64,000 nucleotides of DNA from Sporosarcina ureae (lineage in GTDB: Bacteria; Bacillota; Bacilli; Bacillales_A; Planococcaceae). How positions within the stretch are numbered: the stretch's first letter is position 1; the number at the start of each line of letters is the position of its first letter. Where the stretch lies: NCBI RefSeq assembly GCF_002101375.1, contig NZ_CP015207.1:982001-1046000 (forward strand), given 5' to 3'. The notes beneath the pieces were generated by a model. That model searched no databases. It saw nothing but the letters and a program-made list of their open reading frames with translations, and was not told the origin of the DNA. Shown in pieces: positions 16,518 through 24,878 of this stretch. A program made the translations under genes and the position numbers.

Positions 16518-17807
16518 CTATGGCCATCTCATGTCTCCGTCAACATACGTTGCAAAATCCTTAAATGACCTTTTTTCTGTCATGCCAAAGCGGTTCACTT
16601 CATAATTGGATCGATCCATATTGGCATATCCTTCGACTGTTGTGTAGCCGATCAGTAATCCTACTTCTTTCGCTGCCGCAATGAACTCTTCATTATATTG
16701 TCCATAGGGATAAGCGATGGAAAGCGCTGAAGGCACGTGTTGTAAATTTTTCTGTAAGTCTTCAATGATTTCTTCTTCTGTATGTTCGAATACTAAACCT
16801 GCACCACTTTCTCTACCTAGTTCATGCAATGCACATGTGTGGGCTTCGAACTGAAATACATCTTTCATTTCGTTTAGGTCTTCCACATTCAAATACTTCA
16901 GTAGGCCTCCCCCGTCAAATGCCGGACCGCCTTTTTCTCTATCCATACGAGATGAAATAATATGTTGAGACGAAGTAAAGCCATATTGTTTCAAGATAGG
17001 ATAGGCGTATTCTTTAGATGACAATAAACCATCATCAAATGTAATAATCAACGCTTTCGCTGGCACAACGAGTCGGCCTTCCAAATAATCATATAATTGT
17101 TGTGAAGTCAAAGTCGTAAATTGCTCATCTGCCAAATATGCCATCTGCTTTTCAAAGCTTTCAAGTGAAATCGTGCTGATCTCCGTTTTCATCTCTTTAC
17201 GGGGGAGCACTTGGTGATACAGCAGTACCGGTAAGCCTTCATCCATTTCTACTGAAGGTTTATGGATATAACCAGCGCGCTCACCCACTTTGATGAGATA
17301 CCAGTCTTTATCTTCCTCTATAACAGGATAGCGATAGCCTTTTCTTAATTGGATGAGAACATCACTTTCAAGATTCGCTTCCGTATAGACAGGTGTTGGT
17401 TGAGCCGTTTTTACAGCACCCAATCGTTCTGTATGTAAAGGAGTTTTCATCACATGCTTTTCTACTTTTGCCTGACCTTTACGAATGAAGGCTGGCATCT
17501 TACCTACTCGAATTTCGTAATATTCCTCATCTTCTCCTACGAGCGCAACCGGTTGATTGGCTTGCAGTTCACCAATTTGCTTTAAGTTCTCTTGCTTCAT
17601 AAAAATCGGTTGAGTGTTTGTCAGCGTCAATACCTGATCAAATTCTTTTTCTGTAATGAATGGTTTACTTTGTATCGTTTCTGCAAAAGCTGTCGCTGAT
17701 TGCTCATGGAACAATGGTACTTCATTCAAATTCCACTTGGCTTCATTTCCCATTATAAATAACAGTAAGCTCGCAAGTAACAGCAGACAACTATATATTT
17801 TCTTCAT
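16518..17807 (-). CDS. Exported polysaccharide deacetylase with SH3-like repeats
   Basis: 429 residues. An N-terminal signal or anchor (residues 4-20) is followed by two SH3b-like segments (about 75-185). The NodB domain begins at GLPVLLYHQVLPR (191). Metal and catalytic motifs are present: TFDDG (256-260) and HTCALH (323-328, the H-x4-H pair), then YPYGQYNEEF. It should deacetylate a cell-wall polymer such as peptidoglycan or PNAG. As the first gene of the sigma/anti-sigma operon it links the operon to envelope maintenance. Confidence 0.9.
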   Translation of the reverse strand: MKKIYSCLLLLASLLLFIMGNEAKWNLNEVPLFHEQSATAFAETIQSKPFITEKEFDQVLTLTNTQPIFMKQENLKQIGELQANQPVALVGEDEEYYEIRVGKMPAFIRKGQAKVEKHVMKTPLHTERLGAVKTAQPTPVYTEANLESDVLIQLRKGYRYPVIEEDKDWYLIKVGERAGYIHKPSVEMDEGLPVLLYHQVLPRKEMKTEISTISLESFEKQMAYLADEQFTTLTSQQLYDYLEGRLVVPAKALIITFDDGLLSSKEYAYPILKQYGFTSSQHIISSRMDREKGGPAFDGGGLLKYLNVEDLNEMKDVFQFEAHTCALHELGRESGAGLVFEHTEEEIIEDLQKNLQHVPSALSIAYPYGQYNEEFIAAAKEVGLLIGYTTVEGYANMDRSNYEVNRFGMTEKRSFKDFATYVDGDMRWP

Positions 17808-17950
17808 GTGAATCCCCCTATTATCATTTGCGCACCGTATAGACGGAGGATTCCTGAAAAAGTTTCAAAAATATTTTAGTAAGTTTTTTGACGATGCTTG
17901 TTGTTCAGAACCAATGTGACTTTCCAAAGCCCTTCTATTTCTTCACGTGA

Positions 17951-17988
17951 AAAAGCACTCTTTCGCTCTTAGTAGAACGAAAGACTGC
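17951..17988 (-). terminator. Intrinsic terminator of SCO copy 2 operon
   Basis: On the minus strand GCAGTCTTTCGTTCT pairs, with one mismatch, with AGAGCGAAAGAGTGC and is followed by TTTTTC. Confidence 0.75.
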
Positions 17989-18011
17989 CTTCTGATTGCA
18001 TACACGGAACT

Positions 18012-18590
18012 CTACTTCCCTAAAACTTTCTTCACATCCGCCACCAGCAACTCATTATCTGTATCGCTCATACCGTTATACTGCTTCACAATCTCTCCGT
18101 CAGGATTAATCAAATAAAAGAAAAAGCTATGTGATCGCTGGTCAAGCGCTCCTTTTTCCAGCATGGCTTTAAACGTAGTAACCGATAAATCTCGTATTTC
18201 TTCAAAATCATAACCAGTTAAAAACGTCATCGTCTGTAGATCAGCACCATAGTCTTTTGCATATTCTCGTAAAACTTCCGGTGTATCATTTTCCGGATCG
18301 ATGCTGAATGAAATGATAGGAGGTGTTAAACCTTCACTTTTTAATGCTTCCTGAATACCAACCATATTAGCAGTGGTCCTCGGGCAAACGGTCGTGCAAT
18401 GTGTATAGGAGAAATAAGAAATCCACCAATCACCAGTCAAGTCAGCCAAGCCTAGTTTATTTTCATCTTGCGTAGTGTATTCAAAATCTGGTATTTTCTC
18501 TGACCTATTCGTTTCGATGGTATGATTGCAGGCACTCAGTAAAAGGACGGCTGCCAGTAGGAGTAGGACGGCTCGTATGTTCATAGGCAT
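18012..18590 (-). CDS. SCO1/SenC family copper lipoprotein (copy 2)
   Basis: 192 residues; lipobox LSAC (Cys21); thioredoxin-like fold with Cys65-x3-Cys69 (CTTVC) and His154. It is closely similar to the SCO at 9470, for example in PDFEYTTQD, DWWISYFSYT, CPRTTANMVGIQE and TFLTGYDFEEI. Here it lies 63 bases downstream of GMC copy 2 on the same strand, so it probably belongs to the subunit 3-GMC-SCO operon. That is stronger evidence than copy 1 for a functional link between this SCO and the dehydrogenase. Confidence 0.9.
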   Translation of the reverse strand: MPMNIRAVLLLLAAVLLLSACNHTIETNRSEKIPDFEYTTQDENKLGLADLTGDWWISYFSYTHCTTVCPRTTANMVGIQEALKSEGLTPPIISFSIDPENDTPEVLREYAKDYGADLQTMTFLTGYDFEEIRDLSVTTFKAMLEKGALDQRSHSFFFYLINPDGEIVKQYNGMSDTDNELLVADVKKVLGK

Positions 18591-18653
18591 ATTACCTCGC
18601 TTTAGTATGTATGAAAGAAAGGAGAGAGGTAATCCCTCTCTCCTTTTGTAGTA

Positions 18654-20414
18654 TTATGCTTTTGCTGTTTCCTTTTCTTTAACTAACTGGCCTCCGCCAG
18701 TCTCTAAAAACTTGATCATACCTTCTGCGGCACGGTAAGCTAGTGCGCCAACTGTCGCTGTTGGATTGGAACTACCCATAAGTGGGAATGAAGAAGCCCC
18801 CACTACGAATAAATTGTCCATGTCCCATACTTGTGAATAATTGTTTACAGCAGACGTTTCGGGACGATCCCCCATGACTACACCGCCACCTGTATGGTCA
18901 GATAATGACGACTTATCAAACTCTGTTTCCTCTGTAATTTCAGGAATCGTAATATGGTCTGCGCCCATTTGTTCCAGTAACTCTTTCGCTCTTTGATGCG
19001 CATATCGTACAATGTTTCGGTCTTGATCATGGAACTTGCTCGTGACGCGCAGTAATGGATCACCGAACATATCTTTGTACGTCGGATCCAAGTCCATATA
19101 GTTTTCTCGCCAAGCAAGGGCACCGTTTTGTTGCTGAACATCTATACGACGGTTCGCATAGAAAATAGACTTGTCTTTAAATTCTTTCCCCCAAGATGGA
19201 ACGTCTGCAGGAACATGGTTATTCGTAATCGGTCGATCTCCTCTTTGAGATGTCCGCAAACAGAAACCATGCAAGAAATCGAGTTTCGTATGATCAAGTT
19301 GCTCCACATTGAAATCATCCAATGTCACGCCGAGCGCACCGGTACCTGCATAGCGATTGAATTTCTTCTCATCAAAGAATCCACGGACACGCGTATGCGT
19401 CAAGTTGCGCTGGTGAGCAGTCAAGTGGCTACCGATCACGCCTGTTCCATCTTTCGGATTGTATGGCTTGCCAATTTCAGATAACAGCATGAGGCGAGTA
19501 TTCGTGAAGGTAAATCCGGCAACCACGACGATATCTGCCGGTTGAATGAACTCTTCTCCTGTTTCTGTGTCTACATATTTAATACCAACTGCTTTGCCAT
19601 TTTCATGTACAATCCGAACCGCATACGAATTATTACGCAACTCATAATTACCACTTTTATGTGCTGTAGCTAAAACCGTAACAATCGGATCTGCTTTCGC
19701 TCCGAAGTCACAACCGAACGCTTCACAAAATGCACAGTACACACATCCGTTAATCGTCTCACCGTCAGGGTTAGTATACGTCTCAGATATGTTAGCAGAA
19801 GGAATACGATACGGATGATAGCCCAAATCTTTTGCCGCTTTCGTAAAGGTACGAATGATATCCGTTTCTTTCATCGGCGGTGTCGGGTATTCATCCGAAC
19901 GCTGACCCGGTCGCAATGGATCTGGTTCACCTGAGATGCCGGCAGTTTTTTCAAACTGATCGTAATACTTCTCCAGCTCATCATATGTAATACCCCAATC
20001 TTGGAGTTGCATATCTTTCGGGATGATTTTTTCTCCATATTTTTCTACCGTTTTCGTATGGAATTCGAAATCCGTTGGAAGCCAACGATATACCATGCCG
20101 TTCCAGTGAACACCTGAACCGCCAGTAGCCGTACCATTGATCGCATTTGTATCGTTACTGCGGTTTGGTGTCGCCGTTTCGTCTAGCGTATTACGAATCG
20201 TCAACGTTTCTTTATTCAATTCTTGGAACATGAGCTTCCGCACATCGTAGCGAAGTTCATCCTTCGCGCCAACGAAATCTTCTCGTTTTTGCGCTTTCCC
20301 TCTTTCTAAACCTACTACTTTATATCCTTTTTTCGTTAATTCAGCTGCCGCAATACCGCCTGCCCAGCCTGAACCGACGATGACTGCATCTACTTTATCT
20401 AATGTTTTTACCAT
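18654..20414 (-). CDS. GMC-family FAD-dependent sugar/polyol dehydrogenase (copy 2)
   Basis: 586 residues, paralogous along its whole length to the protein at 11232. The FAD motif GSGWAG is at 14-19. The four cysteines are conserved (224, 227, 230, 235). Near the C-terminus the first copy has FPHNSNYNPT while this one has FPLMGSSNPT, a difference close to the active site that may change substrate choice. SDHTGGG supplies the conserved His. It is exported, if at all, with the Tat partner encoded 23 bases upstream. Confidence 0.9.
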   Translation of the reverse strand: MVKTLDKVDAVIVGSGWAGGIAAAELTKKGYKVVGLERGKAQKREDFVGAKDELRYDVRKLMFQELNKETLTIRNTLDETATPNRSNDTNAINGTATGGSGVHWNGMVYRWLPTDFEFHTKTVEKYGEKIIPKDMQLQDWGITYDELEKYYDQFEKTAGISGEPDPLRPGQRSDEYPTPPMKETDIIRTFTKAAKDLGYHPYRIPSANISETYTNPDGETINGCVYCAFCEAFGCDFGAKADPIVTVLATAHKSGNYELRNNSYAVRIVHENGKAVGIKYVDTETGEEFIQPADIVVVAGFTFTNTRLMLLSEIGKPYNPKDGTGVIGSHLTAHQRNLTHTRVRGFFDEKKFNRYAGTGALGVTLDDFNVEQLDHTKLDFLHGFCLRTSQRGDRPITNNHVPADVPSWGKEFKDKSIFYANRRIDVQQQNGALAWRENYMDLDPTYKDMFGDPLLRVTSKFHDQDRNIVRYAHQRAKELLEQMGADHITIPEITEETEFDKSSLSDHTGGGVVMGDRPETSAVNNYSQVWDMDNLFVVGASSFPLMGSSNPTATVGALAYRAAEGMIKFLETGGGQLVKEKETAKA

Positions 20415-20437
20415 TCTTTTCTCCCCTTTCTTGTAGT

Positions 20438-21214
20438 TTATTTAGGTTGGTAATCTGTAAGGCTCACTTGATCCATTTTCACGAACTTATCTTCTTCTAT
20501 CATATGGGCATACGATGCGATGGCGCCTGGATATTCTTTCATTTTCCAGCCTTTCATATCTCGATTGCCTCCGTACAATGGATCACAATACGCGCCTTCA
20601 AGCGTAGTAGAACGCAACAAATTAAAGAATCCTTTCGAACTAATACCTTTGATTTCCACTTTGTCATCTGCAAAATCCGTCATAATTTCTAATTGCTGAT
20701 CTTCCGTCGCTTTAACAAAATTAGTATCAAATCGTTTTAGACTCTCGACATCCATTGTTCGTAATCCATTAATGAAAATCTGGCCACGATCGAGACTAGA
20801 GTCTGCAGCCGAAGCTTTAGAACCTATAAAAGGACCTTGTCTGTAATCGCCTACATTGGATCCATAAGGACCTGCCAACTGTTTGTCAATATAATACGGA
20901 ACGCCTAATTCTATCGCTCCAGGACCGTTATGATCTTCAGGGAAAATCCGCTCCACTGCCTGCTCCAAAATAGCGAAATCGGCAATACGAGTGAAGTACA
21001 TACGCGCTTCTTCATAGCGCTTCTCTTTCACGCTTTCCTTAGTCGCAGTGGAAGTCGAATTATTATTTTTCGATCGACTGCTAAACAGACCTCCAAGCAA
21101 TGCACCACCGGCTACACCTCCGACAGCAATTCCTGTGTTCTTGACGAAACTGCGGCGTCCCGGATCAGAAACTTCGTTCGTATTCTTCGGGTTATTCGAA
21201 TTATTATCAGCCAT
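20438..21214 (-). CDS. Gluconate 2-dehydrogenase subunit 3 family protein, Tat-exported (copy 2)
   Basis: 258 residues with a twin-arginine signal (GRRSFVKNTG, Arg20-Arg21) and a mature domain like copy 1 (IFPEDHNGPGAIELGVPYYIDKQLAGPYG; CDPLYGGN). First gene of the minus-strand operon 21214 to 18012. The extreme N-terminus is Asn-rich and differs from copy 1, while the mature parts stay close. Confidence 0.9.
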   Translation of the reverse strand: MADNNSNNPKNTNEVSDPGRRSFVKNTGIAVGGVAGGALLGGLFSSRSKNNNSTSTATKESVKEKRYEEARMYFTRIADFAILEQAVERIFPEDHNGPGAIELGVPYYIDKQLAGPYGSNVGDYRQGPFIGSKASAADSSLDRGQIFINGLRTMDVESLKRFDTNFVKATEDQQLEIMTDFADDKVEIKGISSKGFFNLLRSTTLEGAYCDPLYGGNRDMKGWKMKEYPGAIASYAHMIEEDKFVKMDQVSLTDYQPK

Positions 21215-21604
21215 TAGCTTGTCCTCCTTTAATAGGTAAATAGTTCAACACTACACTAGCGATCCATACTGAAATATATGCGCAATCAGTAAAATAATGA
21301 ATGCGTTTACACTGAGGCGTTCATTATGTATTTGTTGACAACGCTAGTAGAAAACAGAACACTCCACTCTCTAGTAGATCAAATAGAAAATACTCCGCTT
21401 ACTAAACGGACTGTTCTATGCATAGTGTAAATCTTAAGTCCTGACTTTTCAAACTATTAACCTTTTTTCAATTATTATTGAAAATAAGCCTATCATCTAG
21501 TCAGGCATAGATCCGTATTTTTGCTTCAAAGTTCTTCAGTCGATAGTTCTCCAAATGTAACATCATTTCCACTTGTTCTCATACACTATAATGAGGTGAA
21601 AAAT
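21215..21604. other. Divergent intergenic region with an inverted repeat
   Basis: About 390 bases upstream of both subunit-3 copy 2 and cwlJ. It contains the inverted repeat ATAATGAATGC / GCGTTCATTAT (21294-21304 and 21317-21327, one mismatch), without a T-run, so an operator is more likely than a terminator. No further gene was found. Confidence 0.45.
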
Positions 21605-22045
21605 ATGGCGAGAGTCAAATACCGAGATTCAGATGTCGATTTAATGGCTAGAATGATGAGAGCCGAAGCCGAAGCCGAAGGAAATCAAGGAATGTTATAT
21701 GTCGGAAATGTCATCGTCAATCGTGCAGTAGCCGATTGTCTGGACTTCAATGATGTACGGTCCATATATGATGTCATTTTCCAAATACAAGGGAATAATT
21801 ATTCATTTGAAGCGGTTCAAAAAGGAAACTTATTTTATCAACGTGCAAGAGAATCTGAAAAGAAATTAGCTAGAAGGAATTTAACTAATTGGCGAGAACA
21901 TCCGGCTCACTATGCGCTATGGTACTTCAATCCCTATGGTCCCTGCCCGCCCACTTGGTATGATCAACCGTTTACAGGGCAGTTTAAAAACCATTGTTTC
22001 TATGAACCGCTACCCGGAACTTGTGACAGTGTGTACATGGGATAA
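21605..22045 (+). CDS. cwlJ: Spore cortex-lytic / germination hydrolase CwlJ
   Basis: 146 residues from the ATG at 21605 (TGAGGTGA just upstream; an in-frame upstream start has no site). The sequence follows B. subtilis CwlJ closely: DVDLMARMMRAEAEAEG with the catalytic Glu, GMLYVGNVIVNR, FYQRARESEKKLARR, ALWYFNPYGPCPPTWYDQPF and FKNHCFYEP. CwlJ is a coat-located, SleB-type cortex hydrolase activated by Ca-DPA during germination. Its usual partner gerQ is not adjacent. Length matches the family (about 142). Confidence 0.94.
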   Translation: MARVKYRDSDVDLMARMMRAEAEAEGNQGMLYVGNVIVNRAVADCLDFNDVRSIYDVIFQIQGNNYSFEAVQKGNLFYQRARESEKKLARRNLTNWREHPAHYALWYFNPYGPCPPTWYDQPFTGQFKNHCFYEPLPGTCDSVYMG

Positions 22046-22123
22046 TGTAAATACCCTTGACTAGACTCGATTGAACATTTTAGTTGAAGATGATAAACTG
22101 GTCCTATGAATACAATCGAACGT

Positions 22124-22172
22124 AAAAAGTAACCACCTTCCACTGGGTCAGGGTAGAAGGTGGTTACTTTTC
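22124..22172. terminator. Intrinsic terminator after cwlJ
   Basis: AAAAGTAACCACCTTC pairs with GAAGGTGGTTACTTTT across a 14-base loop. Confidence 0.85.
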
Positions 22173-22214
22173 TATTTACTACACTGAATAGCTTTTACAT
22201 AGGAGGTATTACTC

Positions 22215-24800
22215 GTGCAAATTATTACATCACACGTCAATACAGACTTCGACGCACTCGCTTCGATGATTGCTGCAAAAAAATTGTATCCAGATGCACA
22301 GCTAATTATTTCAGATAAGCTCGAAAGCCGCGTACAACGTTTTTTAAATATGTACCGGGATGTCTTCGACTTTGTGCCGAGCGCTCGAGTGAACTGGGAA
22401 CAAGTGACGGAAATGATTATCGTCGATGTCGCATCTTTATCTAGAATAGGTAAACTTCCTGACGATTTCGATGCATCCACGCGCAAAATCATCGTCTACG
22501 ACCATCACCAACAAGGCGAAAACGACGTGCAGTCTGATAAAGGCAACGTGGAATTAACCGGCGCTGCAGTCACGTTACTTATTGAAGAAATACGCAAACA
22601 AAATATAGCTATTTCCAGCTTTGAAGCGTCACTATTTGGACTCGGTCTGTATACAGATACAGGGAATTTTACATATGCAAACACCACAGTACGAGACATG
22701 CAGGCAGCTGCCTATTTACTTGAACAAGGAATGAGCCTGGAAATGGTCGCTAGTTTCGCTGAGGAAACATTAACATCCGAACAGCAAGATATATTGGATC
22801 AGCTGCTTACACATACAGAAATTCATGAAGTTGACGGTCTCGAGATTGCCATAAGTACACATGAACTGGATCATTTCGTCAACGGCCTTGCCTTAATTAC
22901 CACAAAAGTTTTAGGAGTCAAAGGTACGGATGCGGTTATTGCTGTCGTTAAAATGAAAAACACAGTATGCGTCGTTGGTCGTGCGAATTCAGAACGAATC
23001 ACGTTGCAACCCATCCTGAAAAAGCTTGGTGGCGGCGGGCATCAACATGCAGGTTCCGCCACGGTAAAAAAAGGAGATAAAGAAGCAATTCTTGAAGACA
23101 TCAACAACAGTTTGGAAACGATGCTACGCCCAGCGATTACCGCCAAAGAGTTGATGACTTCTCCTGTTAAAACATTAACTCCCGAGACGACGATTGAAGA
23201 AGCTGGCCGTCGTATGTACCGCTACGGACATTCAGGCTACCCTATCGTCGAAAATGGAAAACTAGTCGGACTCATTACTCGACGCGATCTCGATAAAGCG
23301 AATCACCATGGACTGGGCCATGCGCCTGTCAAAGCGTATATGACGACTAAACTCTACACAATCGGACCGGATGCTTCACTCGAAGAAATTCAAGAACTCG
23401 TCATTGCACACAACATCGGTCGGTTGCCTGTTATTGAGAATGAAGAAATCGTCGGGATTGTGACTCGATCTAATATTATCCAAGTGCTATATAGTGATAT
23501 GACGGAAAACAAAAAAGCAACAAGTACTCTCTCTTCCAATGACTTGATTGAAAAAATGAAAAAGCAATTATCCGAAGAGGCTTTACAGCAGTTGAAAGAA
23601 ATCGGAGAAACGGCCAGTCGTATTCATATGCCTGTTTATTTAATTGGCGGGATCGTACGAGATATTTTATTGGACAAGCCAAATTATGACATCGATATTG
23701 TAGCGGAAGGTAATGGAATCGAATTGGCGAATCGTATGTTGGAAACACATGGTGGCGACGTCATGGAACATGAAAGCTTTGGTACGGCGACATGGAATAC
23801 GCCATCCGGTTTATCGATCGATATCGTGTCGTCTCGACTCGAATATTACGAACAGCCTGCCGCTTTACCTGAGATTGAGACATCTGTTCTTGGCGATGAT
23901 TTGCAGCGACGTGATTTCACGATCAACGCCATGGCCATTCGTCTGAATGCCGAATCATTCGGTGAATTGATTGATCCATTTGGCGGACAAAACGATCTAC
24001 GCGAGAAGAAAATCAAAATCCTTCATAATATGAGTTTTGTCGAAGACCCTACCCGCATTTTTCGAGCGGTTCGCTTTGAACAACGGTTCGGATTTTCGAT
24101 GGATGAGCAGACTGAAAAATTGGCACTCGAGTCTATCGACAAAGTAATCCACTTGTCACCACAACGCATTAACGAAGAAATGATCCGTTTATTTACGGAA
24201 GGCAGTCCGAAAGAAGTGATCCGACGCCTGTTCAACTTGAATGTTTGGCAACAGTTCGGTGTAAACGAAAAACAGCTAGATGCCTCAGTCGTTACGGCTG
24301 AAAGTTTAGAGCAACTTTACAACGAACAAGTACGTAAGATTTCTAATTTAAAGATCGCTGAAAAACCTAGTTGGTTCAATTACTTTTTACTACCATTCTA
24401 TTGTAATGATAGTTTGTATGCCGCAGAAAAATTCACGTTACGAAAAAACAGGAAAAAACTTTTGGAAGAAGTCATGGCGTTACAAAAACATGAACAATGG
24501 AAAGAACCCACACAAACTGGCGACTACCATCTGTTTTTACACGACTTCTCCGACGAAGCCATCTTGTTTATTCTAGTGGCCAATCACGTGCCTTATCTGG
24601 AATCTGTTATTGCGTATTTATACAATCGAAACACCCTTCAAAGCTATTTGAACGGTGCCGATTTAGTAAAAGCGGGACTCAAGCCAGGCCCAACCTTTTC
24701 TAAGATTTTGCTTCAGTTGGAAGTGAGTCAGCTAAATGGAGAAGTTTCATCGAAAGAGGATGCCGATCAATGGTTGGAAGAGTATTTGTGTACGCTGTAA
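22215..24800 (+). CDS. DHH phosphoesterase - CBS pair - tRNA nucleotidyltransferase fusion
   Basis: 861 residues from a GTG with AGGAGGT upstream. The DHH domain has HVNTDFDA (7-14) and VYDHH (94-98), followed by a DHHA1 region (GGGGHQHAGSATVKKGD). Two CBS domains span about 305-430 (ELMTSPVKTL; AYMTTKLYTI). The class II nucleotidyltransferase begins near residue 475 with the GG-x9-DxD signature (IGGIVRDIL, then YDIDIV) and includes RRDFTINAMA. The same architecture occurs in Aquifex-type A-adding enzymes and some CCA-adding relatives. It probably adds or repairs tRNA 3' ends, with CBS sensing of adenine nucleotides. Confidence 0.9.
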   Translation: MQIITSHVNTDFDALASMIAAKKLYPDAQLIISDKLESRVQRFLNMYRDVFDFVPSARVNWEQVTEMIIVDVASLSRIGKLPDDFDASTRKIIVYDHHQQGENDVQSDKGNVELTGAAVTLLIEEIRKQNIAISSFEASLFGLGLYTDTGNFTYANTTVRDMQAAAYLLEQGMSLEMVASFAEETLTSEQQDILDQLLTHTEIHEVDGLEIAISTHELDHFVNGLALITTKVLGVKGTDAVIAVVKMKNTVCVVGRANSERITLQPILKKLGGGGHQHAGSATVKKGDKEAILEDINNSLETMLRPAITAKELMTSPVKTLTPETTIEEAGRRMYRYGHSGYPIVENGKLVGLITRRDLDKANHHGLGHAPVKAYMTTKLYTIGPDASLEEIQELVIAHNIGRLPVIENEEIVGIVTRSNIIQVLYSDMTENKKATSTLSSNDLIEKMKKQLSEEALQQLKEIGETASRIHMPVYLIGGIVRDILLDKPNYDIDIVAEGNGIELANRMLETHGGDVMEHESFGTATWNTPSGLSIDIVSSRLEYYEQPAALPEIETSVLGDDLQRRDFTINAMAIRLNAESFGELIDPFGGQNDLREKKIKILHNMSFVEDPTRIFRAVRFEQRFGFSMDEQTEKLALESIDKVIHLSPQRINEEMIRLFTEGSPKEVIRRLFNLNVWQQFGVNEKQLDASVVTAESLEQLYNEQVRKISNLKIAEKPSWFNYFLLPFYCNDSLYAAEKFTLRKNRKKLLEEVMALQKHEQWKEPTQTGDYHLFLHDFSDEAILFILVANHVPYLESVIAYLYNRNTLQSYLNGADLVKAGLKPGPTFSKILLQLEVSQLNGEVSSKEDADQWLEEYLCTL

Positions 24801-24811
24801 CGAAAAAACGC

Positions 24812-24860
24812 AAAACACCTGGCAAGCTAGAGTGTCACTCTAACTTGCCAGGTGTTTTTC
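24812..24860. terminator. Bidirectional intrinsic terminator
   Basis: AAAACACCTGGCAAG and CTTGCCAGGTGTTTT flank an inner stem TAGAGTG/CACTCTA; convergent genes lie on both sides. Confidence 0.88.
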
Positions 24861-24878
24861 TCTTACTAAAAAATTCCC

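Noticed and set aside
21580-21587. CATACACT matching a SigE -10 element before cwlJ
   Set aside because: It lies only about 17 bases before the ATG, so transcription would begin within the ribosome binding site, and no good -35 match is present.
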